This document shows, piece after piece, positions 1 through 5,859 of a stretch of DNA of 9,502 nucleotides. Location of the stretch: NCBI GenBank assembly GCA_002339345.1, contig DDKM01000001.1, positions 3,184-12,685 on the forward strand, in the 5' to 3' direction. The DNA is from Firmicutes bacterium UBA2598. GTDB lineage: Bacteria > Bacillota > PH28-bin88. The notes under the pieces are model-generated. The model was not told where the DNA came from. It did no database searches and saw only the letters and a list, made by a program, of their open reading frames with translations. The first letter of the stretch is position 1. The number at the start of each line of letters is the position of its first letter. The translations under genes were made by a program, and so were the position numbers.

Positions 1-39
1 AGGGGGTATGGTGAACCATGGAAGGCATCCACCGCCGTC
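1..39 (-). other. Possible start of the next gene in the minus-strand operon (cut by window edge)
   Basis: After the response-regulator stop, the minus strand continues with a weak GGTGG ribosome-binding-like motif and an ATG at 19-17 about 9 nt later. A GTG in another frame and an ATG at 28-26 are alternatives. Only a handful of codons are inside the window, so the product cannot be read. A sensor histidine kinase would be the usual partner after an OmpR-type regulator, but this is inference from gene order only. Confidence 0.2.
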
Positions 40-756
40 TTAACGACCGGACTGGGCCCGGGGAGGGGTCATGCGGTAGCCAACGGTAGGTACAGTTACA
101 ATGTATTCATGGTCCTCGCCCGCCTGTTTAAGTTTCTGACGAACCCGGCCAATGCAAACCCGAAGATAGTGGGTGTCATCCCTGTACTCGTTGCCCCAAA
201 CACTGGTCAGCAGGAATTCATGGGTCAACACCTTTCCCGGGTGGGCGGCCAGGATACCCAACAGCCGGAATTCGGTGGGAGTCAAACGGACTTCCTGGCC
301 CCCCACCTCTACCCGGTGCTGGATGGAATCGATGCGCAATGTCCCGCAAGTGATGACCGGGTTTACGGCAAAGGTATCCCGGTTGACCGCCCCCCGGCGC
401 AGCACCGCCCGCACCCTGGCCAGCAGTTCCTGTACATCGAAGGGTTTGGCGATATAATCATCCGCCCCGGCATCCAACCCGGCCACCGCATCATGGGGAT
501 CGCCCTTGGCGGTAACCATCATGATGGGGACATCGGACATCTCCCGGATTTGACCGCACACCTCGAAGCCGCTGATATCCGGCAGCATCACATCCAGCAG
601 CACCAGGTCCGGATTATGCCTGGCAAACTCTTCTAACCCCTGTGCTCCGGTTTCCGCAGTGATGACTTCAAAATCACTGGCCTGCAGATTGGCCTTAATA
701 AACCGCAGAATTTTCGGCTCGTCATCCACCACCAGCACCCTTTTTCCCTTTGCCAA
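40..756 (-). CDS. OmpR/PhoB-family response regulator (KdpE-like)
   Basis: This is a two-domain transcriptional response regulator of about 238 aa. Numbered from the GTG at 762, the receiver domain covers residues 8-122, with the acidic pair D13/D14, the phosphoacceptor D57 in LLDVMLPD, T84 and K106 in KPF. All key phosphotransfer residues are present. The C-terminal winged-helix DNA-binding domain covers about 135-235; its recognition region (DDTHYLRVCIGRVRQKL) most resembles KdpE-type regulators. It should be phosphorylated by a membrane sensor kinase, which is not visible here. I chose the TTG at 756 because it lies 8 nt after GGGGAGG, whereas the upstream in-frame GTG at 762 is only 2 nt from it. 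The binding site overlaps the ccdA-like stop codon, so the two genes are probably cotranscribed and coupled. The target genes are unknown; KdpE similarity alone does not prove potassium control. Confidence 0.93.
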   Translation of the reverse strand: MAKGKRVLVVDDEPKILRFIKANLQASDFEVITAETGAQGLEEFARHNPDLVLLDVMLPDISGFEVCGQIREMSDVPIMMVTAKGDPHDAVAGLDAGADDYIAKPFDVQELLARVRAVLRRGAVNRDTFAVNPVITCGTLRIDSIQHRVEVGGQEVRLTPTEFRLLGILAAHPGKVLTHEFLLTSVWGNEYRDDTHYLRVCIGRVRQKLKQAGEDHEYIVTVPTVGYRMTPPRAQSGR

Positions 757-770
757 CGCCACAACCTCCC

Positions 771-1457
771 CTATGACACCAGCATCAACAGGTACAGCCC
801 CAACAGTACCAGAATCGCCCCACTGGCCTGGGGAATATACCGGGCAAAGGGTTGAACCGCCCCCAGGTTTTTCAGCAGGCCAGTGAAGGTGCCCACCAGC
901 ACCAGCGGCATGCCGTGCCCGAAGCCATATGTAAACAACAAGGTTCCCCCGTAGACCAGATCACCCTGCCCAGCCACATAGGTCATGATCACCGCCAGTA
1001 CCGGGGTAGCACAGGGGGAAGCCACCAAACCGAAAAATAAACCCACCAGAAAGGCGCCTGCCGGCCCACCAGCCCGCACGGGCAGGGATTTTAAGCCGGG
1101 CAGGCGGAAGGTGAAAACTCCCAGAAGGTTTAGCCCCATGATGATGGCTACCGCCGCCATCAGGTAGTACCAGCCCTTGCCGATCTGGCCAAAGACCTTA
1201 CCCAGGGCAGCCGCCGTAATCCCCAGAATGCCGAAGGTAACCGCCAGCCCCGTGACCAGGCACAGGGACAGGAAAAACCCGCGGGTCCTGCTGGGCGCAC
1301 CGTACCCGCCAATGTAACCTACCATCACCGGTACCATGGATAATACACAGGGGCTAAGACTGGTGACCAAGCCGCCCAGGAGGATTACCAGGTAGGTAAT
1401 GGGTGTCTGGCCAGCGATATGGCGGGGTACAGTTTCCGCCAGAAAGGTCTCCCACAC
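771..1457 (-). CDS. ccdA: CcdA/DsbD-type transmembrane thiol-disulfide electron carrier
   Basis: This is a polytopic membrane protein of about 228 aa, the usual size for CcdA, with about six hydrophobic segments. The family passes electrons from cytoplasmic thioredoxin across the membrane to extracytoplasmic thioredoxin-like proteins. The two redox cysteines sit in the expected symmetric motifs: SPCVLSMVP (C38, first helix, numbered from the TTG at 1460) and ASPCATPVL (C150, fourth helix). The GTG at 1457 is the best start, 7 nt after AGGTGG; the TTG at 1460 is only 4 nt away. The gene begins about 20 nt after the stop of the selenocysteine thioredoxin, so that protein is its likely electron acceptor. 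Its role could be cytochrome c maturation or general extracytoplasmic disulfide reduction. No cytochrome biogenesis genes (resB/resC type) are visible here, so the exact pathway is open. The symbol is given at family level. Confidence 0.88.
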   Translation of the reverse strand: MWETFLAETVPRHIAGQTPITYLVILLGGLVTSLSPCVLSMVPVMVGYIGGYGAPSRTRGFFLSLCLVTGLAVTFGILGITAAALGKVFGQIGKGWYYLMAAVAIIMGLNLLGVFTFRLPGLKSLPVRAGGPAGAFLVGLFFGLVASPCATPVLAVIMTYVAGQGDLVYGGTLLFTYGFGHGMPLVLVGTFTGLLKNLGAVQPFARYIPQASGAILVLLGLYLLMLVS

Positions 1458-1477
1458 CAATACACCACCTGCCGTTC

Positions 1478-1909
1478 CTAATTAGCCATGATGGAGCGGA
1501 TTCCCTCTTCAAGGGTGGTCTTGGACTGGATACCAACGAGTTGATGGATCAGTTCCCCCTTGCTGTTCAGAAAGAAAAAGGCAGGGATGGACCGCACCCC
1601 GAACTGATAAGCCATTTCCTGGGCCTGCAAATCCTTCAGATCCGCAATTATAAACACCACATCGTTCTTGTATTTGTCACGAAGAGCCTGTACCACAGGC
1701 TCCATAGCGCGGCAAGCCGCTCACCCAGCGCCATAAAACTCCAGGAACACCGGTTGCCCCTGGGCCAGGGCAGCCCGGTAGGCATCCGCCGGATTGGGCG
1801 TGGTTTTAAGCCCTTTACTGGCCCAAGGCGTTAGCGGCCACAGGACGATCAGCACGATCAGGACAGAAACCACTGCCAGGATTATCCGCCGCCTCGGCTT
1901 GGAGGTCAC
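1478..1909 (-). CDS. Membrane-anchored thioredoxin-like selenoprotein (UGA = selenocysteine)
   Basis: I read this as one 143-codon gene containing an in-frame TGA at 1723-1721 (codon 63). The N-terminus has a basic stretch (KPRRR) followed by one hydrophobic helix (about residues 9-26), which places the thioredoxin domain outside the cell by the positive-inside rule. The domain contains VFLEFYGAG, then UGA, then AACRAMEPVV, so the UGA sits exactly at the first cysteine of the CxxC motif, giving UAAC (Sec63, Cys66). The rest of the fold follows in frame, with FIIADL, the cis-proline loop RSIPAFFF (P109) and a C-terminal helix ending IMAN. The usual Trp before the first catalytic residue is Gly here. 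The GTG at 1909 lies 9 nt after AAGGAG; an in-frame TTG at 1951 would add 14 residues. It is followed closely by ccdA, its likely electron donor. The alternative is a nonsense-mutated pseudogene, made unlikely by the exact UGA position and the downstream SECIS-like hairpin. Confidence 0.88.
1684..1702 (-). promoter_or_regulatory. Bacterial SECIS-like hairpin downstream of the UGA codon
   Basis: In the mRNA this stretch reads GAGCCUGU-GGU-ACAGGCUC, a perfect 8-bp stem with a GGU loop; a flanking G·U pair (1703/1683) can extend it to 9 bp. Bacterial SECIS elements lie inside the coding region just after the UGA and carry a conserved G and U in the apical loop for SelB binding. Here 26 nt separate the UGA from the first loop G. 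The hairpin also encodes EPVVQAL of the thioredoxin helix, so it is under double constraint. SelB binding itself is inferred. Confidence 0.8.
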
Positions 1910-1978
1910 TTCCACTTGCTCCTTTTGTATAACGATCCCTCCATTCTTCAATAATACTATAGCAATTATTCTGCAATA

Positions 1979-3349
1979 CTAGCGAATATCCTCCCGCAGT
2001 TGTTGAATTTGTTCCCGGACCCGTTCCGGGGCGGGGCCTCCCACGAGAGACCGGCGGGCCACACTCTGGCGGATATCCACAGCCTGGTAAATATCTTCTG
2101 CAAAAACCGGTGAAAAGAGGTGGAATTCGTCCAGGGATAATTGGTGAATAGCCTTTTGCTGCTGCACACAATACAGCACCAGGCGTCCCACAATCCCGTG
2201 GGCTTCTCGGAAGGGAACACCCTTCTTGGCCAGGTAATCCGCCACCTCGGTGGCATTGGTGAACCCGCTGGCCGCTCCTTTTGCCATCTGGTCTTCGTTC
2301 ACCTTCATGGTGCTGAGCATGGGGGCAAAGACCATCAGGCATTTCTTGACGGTATCCACCGCATCGAACAGCGCTTCCTTATCCTCCTGCATGTCCTTGT
2401 TGTATGCCAGGGGAAGGGATTTCATCACCGTCAGCAAGGCCATCAGATCACCAAAGACCCGACCGGTTTTGCCCCTTACCAGCTCAGCCACATCGGGGTT
2501 TTTTTTCTGGGGCATGATGGAACTGCCGGTGCTGAAGGAATCATCCAGCTCGATAAACCGGAACTCGTCACTGGACCACAGGATCACTTCCTCCGCCAAG
2601 CGGGACAGGTGCATCATGATGATGGACGCCGCGGCGGCAAATTCGATGGCAAAATCCCTGTCACTTACGGCATCTAAGCTATTGCGAGAAATCCGGCTAA
2701 AACCCAGTTCCCGCGCCACACCTTCCCGGTCCAGGGGAAAGGTGGTACCGGCCAGGGCGCCGGAACCCAGGGGCATCACATCGGTGCGCCGGTAGCAGTC
2801 GGCCAGCCTGTCCAGGTCCCGGGCAAACATTTCCCCGTAGGCCATCAGGTGGTGGGCCAGGGTAACGGGCTGGGCCTTTTGCAGGTGGGTGTAGCCCGGC
2901 ATCACGGTGTTTAGGTGTTTCTCCGCCAGATCCGTTAGGGTGGTAATCAGTTCCTTTAAAAGGGTTCGCACTACCATGATTTCATCCTTCAGGTACATCC
3001 GTACGTCCAGGGCCACCTGGTCATTGCGGCTCCTGGCGGTGTGCAGCTTTTTGCCCACCTCGCCGATGCGGGCGATGAGCATGGTTTCCACATTCATATG
3101 GATGTCCTCTGCCGCCACATCAAACTGCACCCGGCCCGCTTCAATATCCGCCAGGATTTCCGCCAGCCCCTGCACAATCTGTTCCGCTTCCGCCGGAGTG
3201 ATAATCCCCTGCCTGCCCAGCATCCGGGCATGGGCCTGGCTGCCCCGGATGTCCTGCCGGTACAGGCGCCGGTCAAAACCGATGGAAGAATGAAAATCCT
3301 CCACCAGATGATGGGTTTCTTTGGCAAACCGACCGCCCCAAAGTTTCAA
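1979..3349 (-). CDS. argH: Argininosuccinate lyase
   Basis: This cytoplasmic enzyme of the fumarase/aspartase superfamily splits argininosuccinate into arginine and fumarate in the last step of arginine synthesis, and works as a homotetramer. The sequence is complete at about 456 aa, typical for ArgH, and opens with the characteristic KLWGGRF. The three conserved regions are present (numbered from MKLW): HTARSRNDQ at about 103-111, GYTHLQKAQP at about 152-161 with the catalytic-region His155, and the superfamily signature GSSIMPQKKNP at about 275-285, whose mobile loop carries the catalytic serine. I chose the TTG at 3349, which is 8 nt after GGAGG. The ATG at 3355 is only 2 nt from GGAGG, and the longer in-frame TTG at 3379 has no binding site. 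No argG is adjacent on this side. The selenoprotein gene follows after about 70 nt, so cotranscription is possible. Confidence 0.97.
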   Translation of the reverse strand: MKLWGGRFAKETHHLVEDFHSSIGFDRRLYRQDIRGSQAHARMLGRQGIITPAEAEQIVQGLAEILADIEAGRVQFDVAAEDIHMNVETMLIARIGEVGKKLHTARSRNDQVALDVRMYLKDEIMVVRTLLKELITTLTDLAEKHLNTVMPGYTHLQKAQPVTLAHHLMAYGEMFARDLDRLADCYRRTDVMPLGSGALAGTTFPLDREGVARELGFSRISRNSLDAVSDRDFAIEFAAAASIIMMHLSRLAEEVILWSSDEFRFIELDDSFSTGSSIMPQKKNPDVAELVRGKTGRVFGDLMALLTVMKSLPLAYNKDMQEDKEALFDAVDTVKKCLMVFAPMLSTMKVNEDQMAKGAASGFTNATEVADYLAKKGVPFREAHGIVGRLVLYCVQQQKAIHQLSLDEFHLFSPVFAEDIYQAVDIRQSVARRSLVGGPAPERVREQIQQLREDIR

Positions 3350-3430
3350 TGCCATAACCTCCATGGCTTTGCCAGCCAATAGTTTTCCCCGTTTAGTTTA
3401 TCACAGGGCCGTGGCCAGCCACAACAGTGA

Positions 3431-3461
3431 TTGTCTATTCCGGCGGGGCCGTTCATATAGT
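3431..3461 (+). promoter_or_regulatory. Candidate promoter for the symporter operon
   Basis: The divergent gap between argH and the symporter unit contains TTGTCT at 3431-3436 and a TATAGT-like box at 3456-3461 with 19 bp between them; CATATA at 3454-3459 would give 17 bp. The match is only partial. A GTGG/CCAC dyad lies just upstream (about 3411-3422) and could be an operator. No clear promoter for argH could be fixed on the other strand. Confidence 0.3.
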
Positions 3462-3549
3462 TATGGCAGGGATATCAAAACAGAAAGGAGGCTTTTTGTT
3501 TACCGGCCACATTTTCAGTTGCTGCCAAATGGAAGGGAGGTTATATGGA

Positions 3550-3801
3550 GTGGGATTCCACTGGCGCTGGCAAGCTGTGCTGATCCTGGTGTTAATGGCT
3601 TTTCTGGTGGCGGTGTTCATCCGGCCCGCACCCTACGGTGTAGTTGAACCAATCTATTTCGGCCTGTTTCCCGCCCCGTGGTTCTACGTGCTGTTAAGCC
3701 ACCTGGCCTTTGCCGGCCTCTTGGGACTTCTGGCCTTCAAGTTCGATCTCTATGACTGGGTTACCGATGAGGTGCTGCGGAAGGAGGATGAACAACCATG
3801 A
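3550..3801 (+). CDS. Small two-helix membrane protein paired with SSS symporter (DUF3311-like)
   Basis: This hydrophobic protein of about 83 aa has two predicted membrane segments, about residues 7-22 (AVLILVLMAFLVAVFI) and about 40-60 (FYVLLSHLAFAGLLGLLAF), and a charged C-terminal tail (DEVLRKEDEQP). Small proteins of this layout are often encoded directly before sodium:solute symporters and are thought to be partner subunits; DUF3311 is the closest family I can suggest. I chose the GTG at 3550, 9 nt after GGGAGG (3535-3540). Longer in-frame starts exist: a TTG at 3496, 4 nt after a strong AAAGGAGG, and an ATG at 3529 without a site, so the N-terminus is uncertain. The stop codon overlaps the symporter start as ATGA, which indicates translational coupling and probably equal production. 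The function as a symporter subunit is inferred from gene pairing. Confidence 0.75.
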   Translation: MGFHWRWQAVLILVLMAFLVAVFIRPAPYGVVEPIYFGLFPAPWFYVLLSHLAFAGLLGLLAFKFDLYDWVTDEVLRKEDEQP

Positions 3802-5291
3802 ACCCGCTCACATTATGGGTTGTTCTCTGCATTTTTGCAGCAGTGTTTCTGTACGAGGGCTACCGGGGCTACCGCCAAACTTTTCCCTCTCCGGAGGATT
3901 ACTTTCTTGGCGGCCGGTCCCTGGGGGTGGTGGCCGGGTTCTTCACGGTCATGGCCACCCTGTTTAGCTCCTTTACCTACCTGGGCCTACCCGCCGCCCA
4001 CTACACTCAAGGTGTGGCCTACTACGCCCTGGCCGGCAACCAGGTGCTGATGGGTCTTATCTTTTATATTGTGGGAACCCGGCTGTGGATCCTCGGCCGG
4101 CGCGGCGGTTTCCTAAACATTACCGACCTCCTGGCGGCCAGGTATGAAAGCCACTGGGTATCCCTGGTGATGGCGGTGGTGGCGGTGATGGCCATTGTAC
4201 CTTACTTGGGCGCCCAAATCCGCGGTGGAGGAGTGGCCTTGAGCGGCCTGTCCGGTGGTGCCATTCCCTTCTGGGCTGGTGTGGCTTACATTGCCCTCAT
4301 CGCCATGATCTATACCATGGTGGGGGGGTTTAAGTCGGTGGTGCGTACCGACGTCATCCAGGGTAGCCTGATGTACATCGGGATCTGGCTGGCCGCCATC
4401 GTCATCACCCAGAAGGTAGGCGGCGGTTTTGCCGGGGTCATCCACAAGGTGCAGGAGACCTCCCCCGCCCATTTGTCCCTGCCGGGGGGCCTCAATGCCT
4501 GGACATATCCCCTGGCCTTTTCCATTATCACCATGTTTGCCCTGGGTAATTTCACCTTTCCCCAGATGAACCAGCGGGTTATGGCCGCCCGGTCCATGCA
4601 GACCATCAAGTGGACGGGTACCGCCATCGCCATCGGGGGCATGGTGTTGTCGGTGCCCATCGTGTTCATCGGGCTGGCAGGCTTTCTGCATTACGGGGCT
4701 GGGGGTGTCAAACCGGCGGACATGGTCTTTCCCCTGTTAACCGGCCAGTTTTTGCCGTGGCCCCTGGCCATGCTGGTACTGGTGGGAATTGTGGCGGCCA
4801 TTTTATCTACCGCCGACTCCATCCTATTAAGCATCACCTCCATCATCGTCAAGGATATCTGGGTGCGCTATTTCAACCCCCATGTGGACGATGCCCGCAT
4901 TACCGCCGTCAGCCGCCTGATGGTGGCGGTGGTGCTGATTTCCTCCATCCTGGTGGTCATTTACGGGCCGCCCAGCATCTTGGCCCTTTTGATCAATGTG
5001 GCGTGGCCCACCATGTTCCAGACCTTCCCGGCCCTGATTGGCGGGCTTTTCTGGCAGCGGGCCACCAAGTACGGGGCCATTGCCTCCATTGTGGTGGGCG
5101 AGGCGGTGCTGTTCAGCCTGACCATGAAGTGGTGGGTTATCCCGGTCAAGGGCATCACCCCGGCCATCTGGGGCGGGCTGTTCGGCCTGGCTGTGTTCAT
5201 CCTGGTCAGCCTGTGCACCAAACCGGTTTCGGCCAAAACCCTGCTCACCTTTTTCGGTTACCTGGACCACACCAAAAAGCGGGCGGCATAG
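3798..5291 (+). CDS. Sodium:solute symporter family protein (SSS, TC 2.A.21)
   Basis: This integral membrane transporter of 497 aa, normal for the SSS family, has about 13 hydrophobic segments and should couple uptake of an organic solute to sodium entry. Family marks are visible: an early FLGGRSLG segment (about residues 34-41), YTMVGGFKSVVRTDVIQ (about 171-187, matching the conserved GGF..V..TD..Q signature), and STADSILLSITS (about 336-347), the region that forms the Na2 sodium site in LeuT-fold symporters. The ATG at 3798 follows AAGGAGG by 10 nt and overlaps the stop of the small membrane protein. The substrate cannot be read from the sequence; relatives carry pantothenate, proline, acetate or other monocarboxylates. 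A long perfect hairpin follows the stop by about 20 nt, consistent with the end of the operon. Confidence 0.93.
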   Translation: MNPLTLWVVLCIFAAVFLYEGYRGYRQTFPSPEDYFLGGRSLGVVAGFFTVMATLFSSFTYLGLPAAHYTQGVAYYALAGNQVLMGLIFYIVGTRLWILGRRGGFLNITDLLAARYESHWVSLVMAVVAVMAIVPYLGAQIRGGGVALSGLSGGAIPFWAGVAYIALIAMIYTMVGGFKSVVRTDVIQGSLMYIGIWLAAIVITQKVGGGFAGVIHKVQETSPAHLSLPGGLNAWTYPLAFSIITMFALGNFTFPQMNQRVMAARSMQTIKWTGTAIAIGGMVLSVPIVFIGLAGFLHYGAGGVKPADMVFPLLTGQFLPWPLAMLVLVGIVAAILSTADSILLSITSIIVKDIWVRYFNPHVDDARITAVSRLMVAVVLISSILVVIYGPPSILALLINVAWPTMFQTFPALIGGLFWQRATKYGAIASIVVGEAVLFSLTMKWWVIPVKGITPAIWGGLFGLAVFILVSLCTKPVSAKTLLTFFGYLDHTKKRAA

Positions 5292-5313
5292 GTGGTTTCA
5301 TCACTTTGCCGGC

Positions 5314-5347
5314 AAAGGGCTTCGGGTATAAAAACCCGAAGCCCTTT
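5314..5347 (+). terminator. 14-bp perfect hairpin after the symporter gene
   Basis: Arms 5314-5327 (AAAGGGCTTCGGGT) and 5334-5347 are exactly complementary, with a 6-nt ATAAAA loop. The stem starts 22 nt after the symporter stop. There is no clear U-tract after it on either strand beyond the TTT inside the stem, so it may stabilise the mRNA 3' end or act as a weak terminator instead of a classical intrinsic one. Confidence 0.6.
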
Positions 5348-5401
5348 AGCATGCTTCCGGTCACCGCAGATGGCGGGGATAAAAAAGAGAATGGCTGTGC
5401 A

Positions 5402-5430
5402 TTGACACTACCCAGCCCAGGACTTATAAT
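5402..5430 (+). promoter_or_regulatory. Perfect consensus sigma-70 promoter
   Basis: TTGACA at 5402-5407 and TATAAT at 5425-5430 are both 6/6 matches to the consensus, with the optimal 17-bp spacer. Transcription should start near 5436-5438 and read rightward. No protein gene follows directly; the first signals met are a foldable segment and a strong terminator at 5528-5590, so the primary product would be a short RNA of about 150 nt. Confidence 0.75.
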
Positions 5431-5436
5431 GGCGGT

Positions 5437-5590
5437 AAGAACTGCATATTGGCTGAAACCAACAAAACAAACAATGGCAGACAGTAGCTGCTCAAAGCGA
5501 AATGGTATTCAGCCGGGTTTGCAACGAGACCACGGAGGTTCTCCAATTCCCACCGGAGTGGGAGAGATACCTGTGTGGTTTTTTATTTTC
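5437..5590 (+). ncRNA. Putative small structured RNA or attenuator leader, family not recognised
   Basis: The stretch lies between a perfect promoter and an intrinsic terminator. It can fold: GGCTGAAACC (5451-5460) pairs with GGT-A-TTCAGCC (5504-5514) to give 10 bp with one bulged A. The enclosed part holds an A/C-rich single strand (5461-5473) and a small GCAG/CTGC hairpin (5477-5491). A short TGCA/TGCA pair (5443-5446 with 5520-5523) could close the base. I compared it by memory with 6S, SRP, tmRNA, GEMM, T-box, TPP and other common riboswitches and saw no match. It could be an independent small RNA, or a leader whose terminator controls read-through into the ABC transporter operon 270 nt further on. 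A 60-codon open frame runs through it but lacks a ribosome binding site. Confidence 0.5.
5528..5590 (+). terminator. Strong intrinsic terminator with CGGA loop
   Basis: The long stem is built from CCAC/GTGG (5530-5533/5575-5578), AGGT/ACCT (5536-5539/5569-5572), TCTC/GAGA (5540-5543/5564-5567) and TCCCAC/GTGGGA (5548-5553/5558-5563), with the loop CGGA at 5554-5557. It is followed directly by TTTTTTATTTT (5579-5589). This is a textbook rho-independent terminator on the plus strand. Confidence 0.85.
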
Positions 5591-5602
5591 TCTTTGATTA
5601 AT

Positions 5603-5650
5603 GGGCCATGAAGGTCTGCCCTTGCCGGAGCAAGGGACCTGGCATGGCCC
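5603..5650 (+). repeat. Second large hairpin with the same CGGA loop
   Basis: GGGCCATG (5603-5610) pairs with CATGGCCC (5643-5650), AGGT (5612-5615) with ACCT (5637-5640), and CCCTTGC (5619-5625) with GCAAGGG (5630-5636), enclosing CGGA (5626-5629). The order of elements (outer stem, AGGU/ACCU, unpaired bases, C-rich stem, CGGA loop) mirrors the terminator just upstream. No U-tract follows, so it is not a classical terminator; it could be an RNA processing, stability or protein-binding element. Confidence 0.55.
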
Positions 5651-5672
5651 TATAACTTATGGGGTTTAAACT

Positions 5673-5701
5673 TTTACATGAGTTAAGACTTTGGCTTTAA
5701 C
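5673..5701 (+). promoter_or_regulatory. Weak promoter candidate for the ABC transporter operon
   Basis: TTTACA (5673-5678, 5/6) and TTTAAC (5696-5701, 4/6) are spaced by 17 bp. Part of this stretch is an AT-rich dyad (AGTTAA 5681-5686 with TTAACT 5697-5702) that could be an operator. Transcription from here would begin just before the ribosome binding site of the 9-codon mini-ORF. The -10 match is poor, so this is tentative. Confidence 0.3.
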
Positions 5702-5720
5702 TAGAAGTGGAGGTGGCCCA

Positions 5721-5750
5721 ATGCCCAGGAAATGCATTTTAATTGTCTGA
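5721..5750 (+). CDS. Possible 9-codon leader peptide
   Basis: ATG at 5721 opens MPRKCILIV and ends at TGA 5748-5750. It is preceded by GTGGAGG with 7 nt spacing, as good a ribosome binding site as any in the window. The ORF lies 110 nt before the binding-protein gene, so it could be a translated leader that senses ribosome movement. The sequence shows no run of one regulatory amino acid, and so short an ORF can occur by chance. A weaker second mini-ORF (MVLVKLI, ATG at 5816, only 3 nt after AAAGGAG) follows. Confidence 0.25.
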   Translation: MPRKCILIV

Positions 5751-5859
5751 CTGCCCCTTTATATCATTAAGCCTTCTTACATGGTTGTGTTTTCCGGTAA
5801 AAATCAAAGGAGTAGATGGTTTTAGTAAAACTAATTTGACAAAGGAGGAAGACTCCATA

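Larger units (their letters stand above)
5292..5859. other. 568-bp intergenic region with several regulatory signals and no conventional gene
   Basis: From left to right this gap holds the hairpin after the symporter, a perfect sigma-70 promoter, a foldable segment ending in an intrinsic terminator, a second large hairpin with the same CGGA loop, an AT-rich stretch with a weak promoter candidate, a 9-codon mini-ORF with a strong ribosome binding site, and a second very short ORF (ATG at 5816) before the binding-protein gene. The stretch 5348-5400 shows only a small CCGC/GCGG dyad. Confidence 0.6.

Noticed and set aside
1709..1720. Short GCGG-CUUG-CCGC hairpin directly after the UGA as the SECIS core
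   Set aside because: It is too close to the UGA, has only 4 bp and no GGU loop; the hairpin at 1684-1702 fits far better.
1478..1951. Two separate small ORFs (75 and 76 codons) as independent genes or a pseudogene
   Set aside because: They share one frame, are divided by a single TGA at the catalytic position, and together make a full thioredoxin domain with a SECIS-like hairpin.
1950..1975. Extended -10-like TGCTATAGT on the minus strand between argH and the selenoprotein gene
   Set aside because: No recognisable -35 at 16-18 bp; a separate promoter here is possible but not supported.
5429..5611. 60-codon open frame (starting MAVRTAYWLKP, ending SLINGP) across the small-RNA region
   Set aside because: Its ATG overlaps the perfect -10 box, there is no ribosome binding site before this or the internal ATG at 5474, and it runs through the terminator stem and U-tract. 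It is probably an accidental open frame, though conservation would be worth a look.
4610..5611. Long plus-strand open frame of 333 codons overlapping the symporter
   Set aside because: His/Pro/Gly-rich composition typical of a shifted frame of a GC-rich membrane gene, and the symporter frame has clear family motifs.
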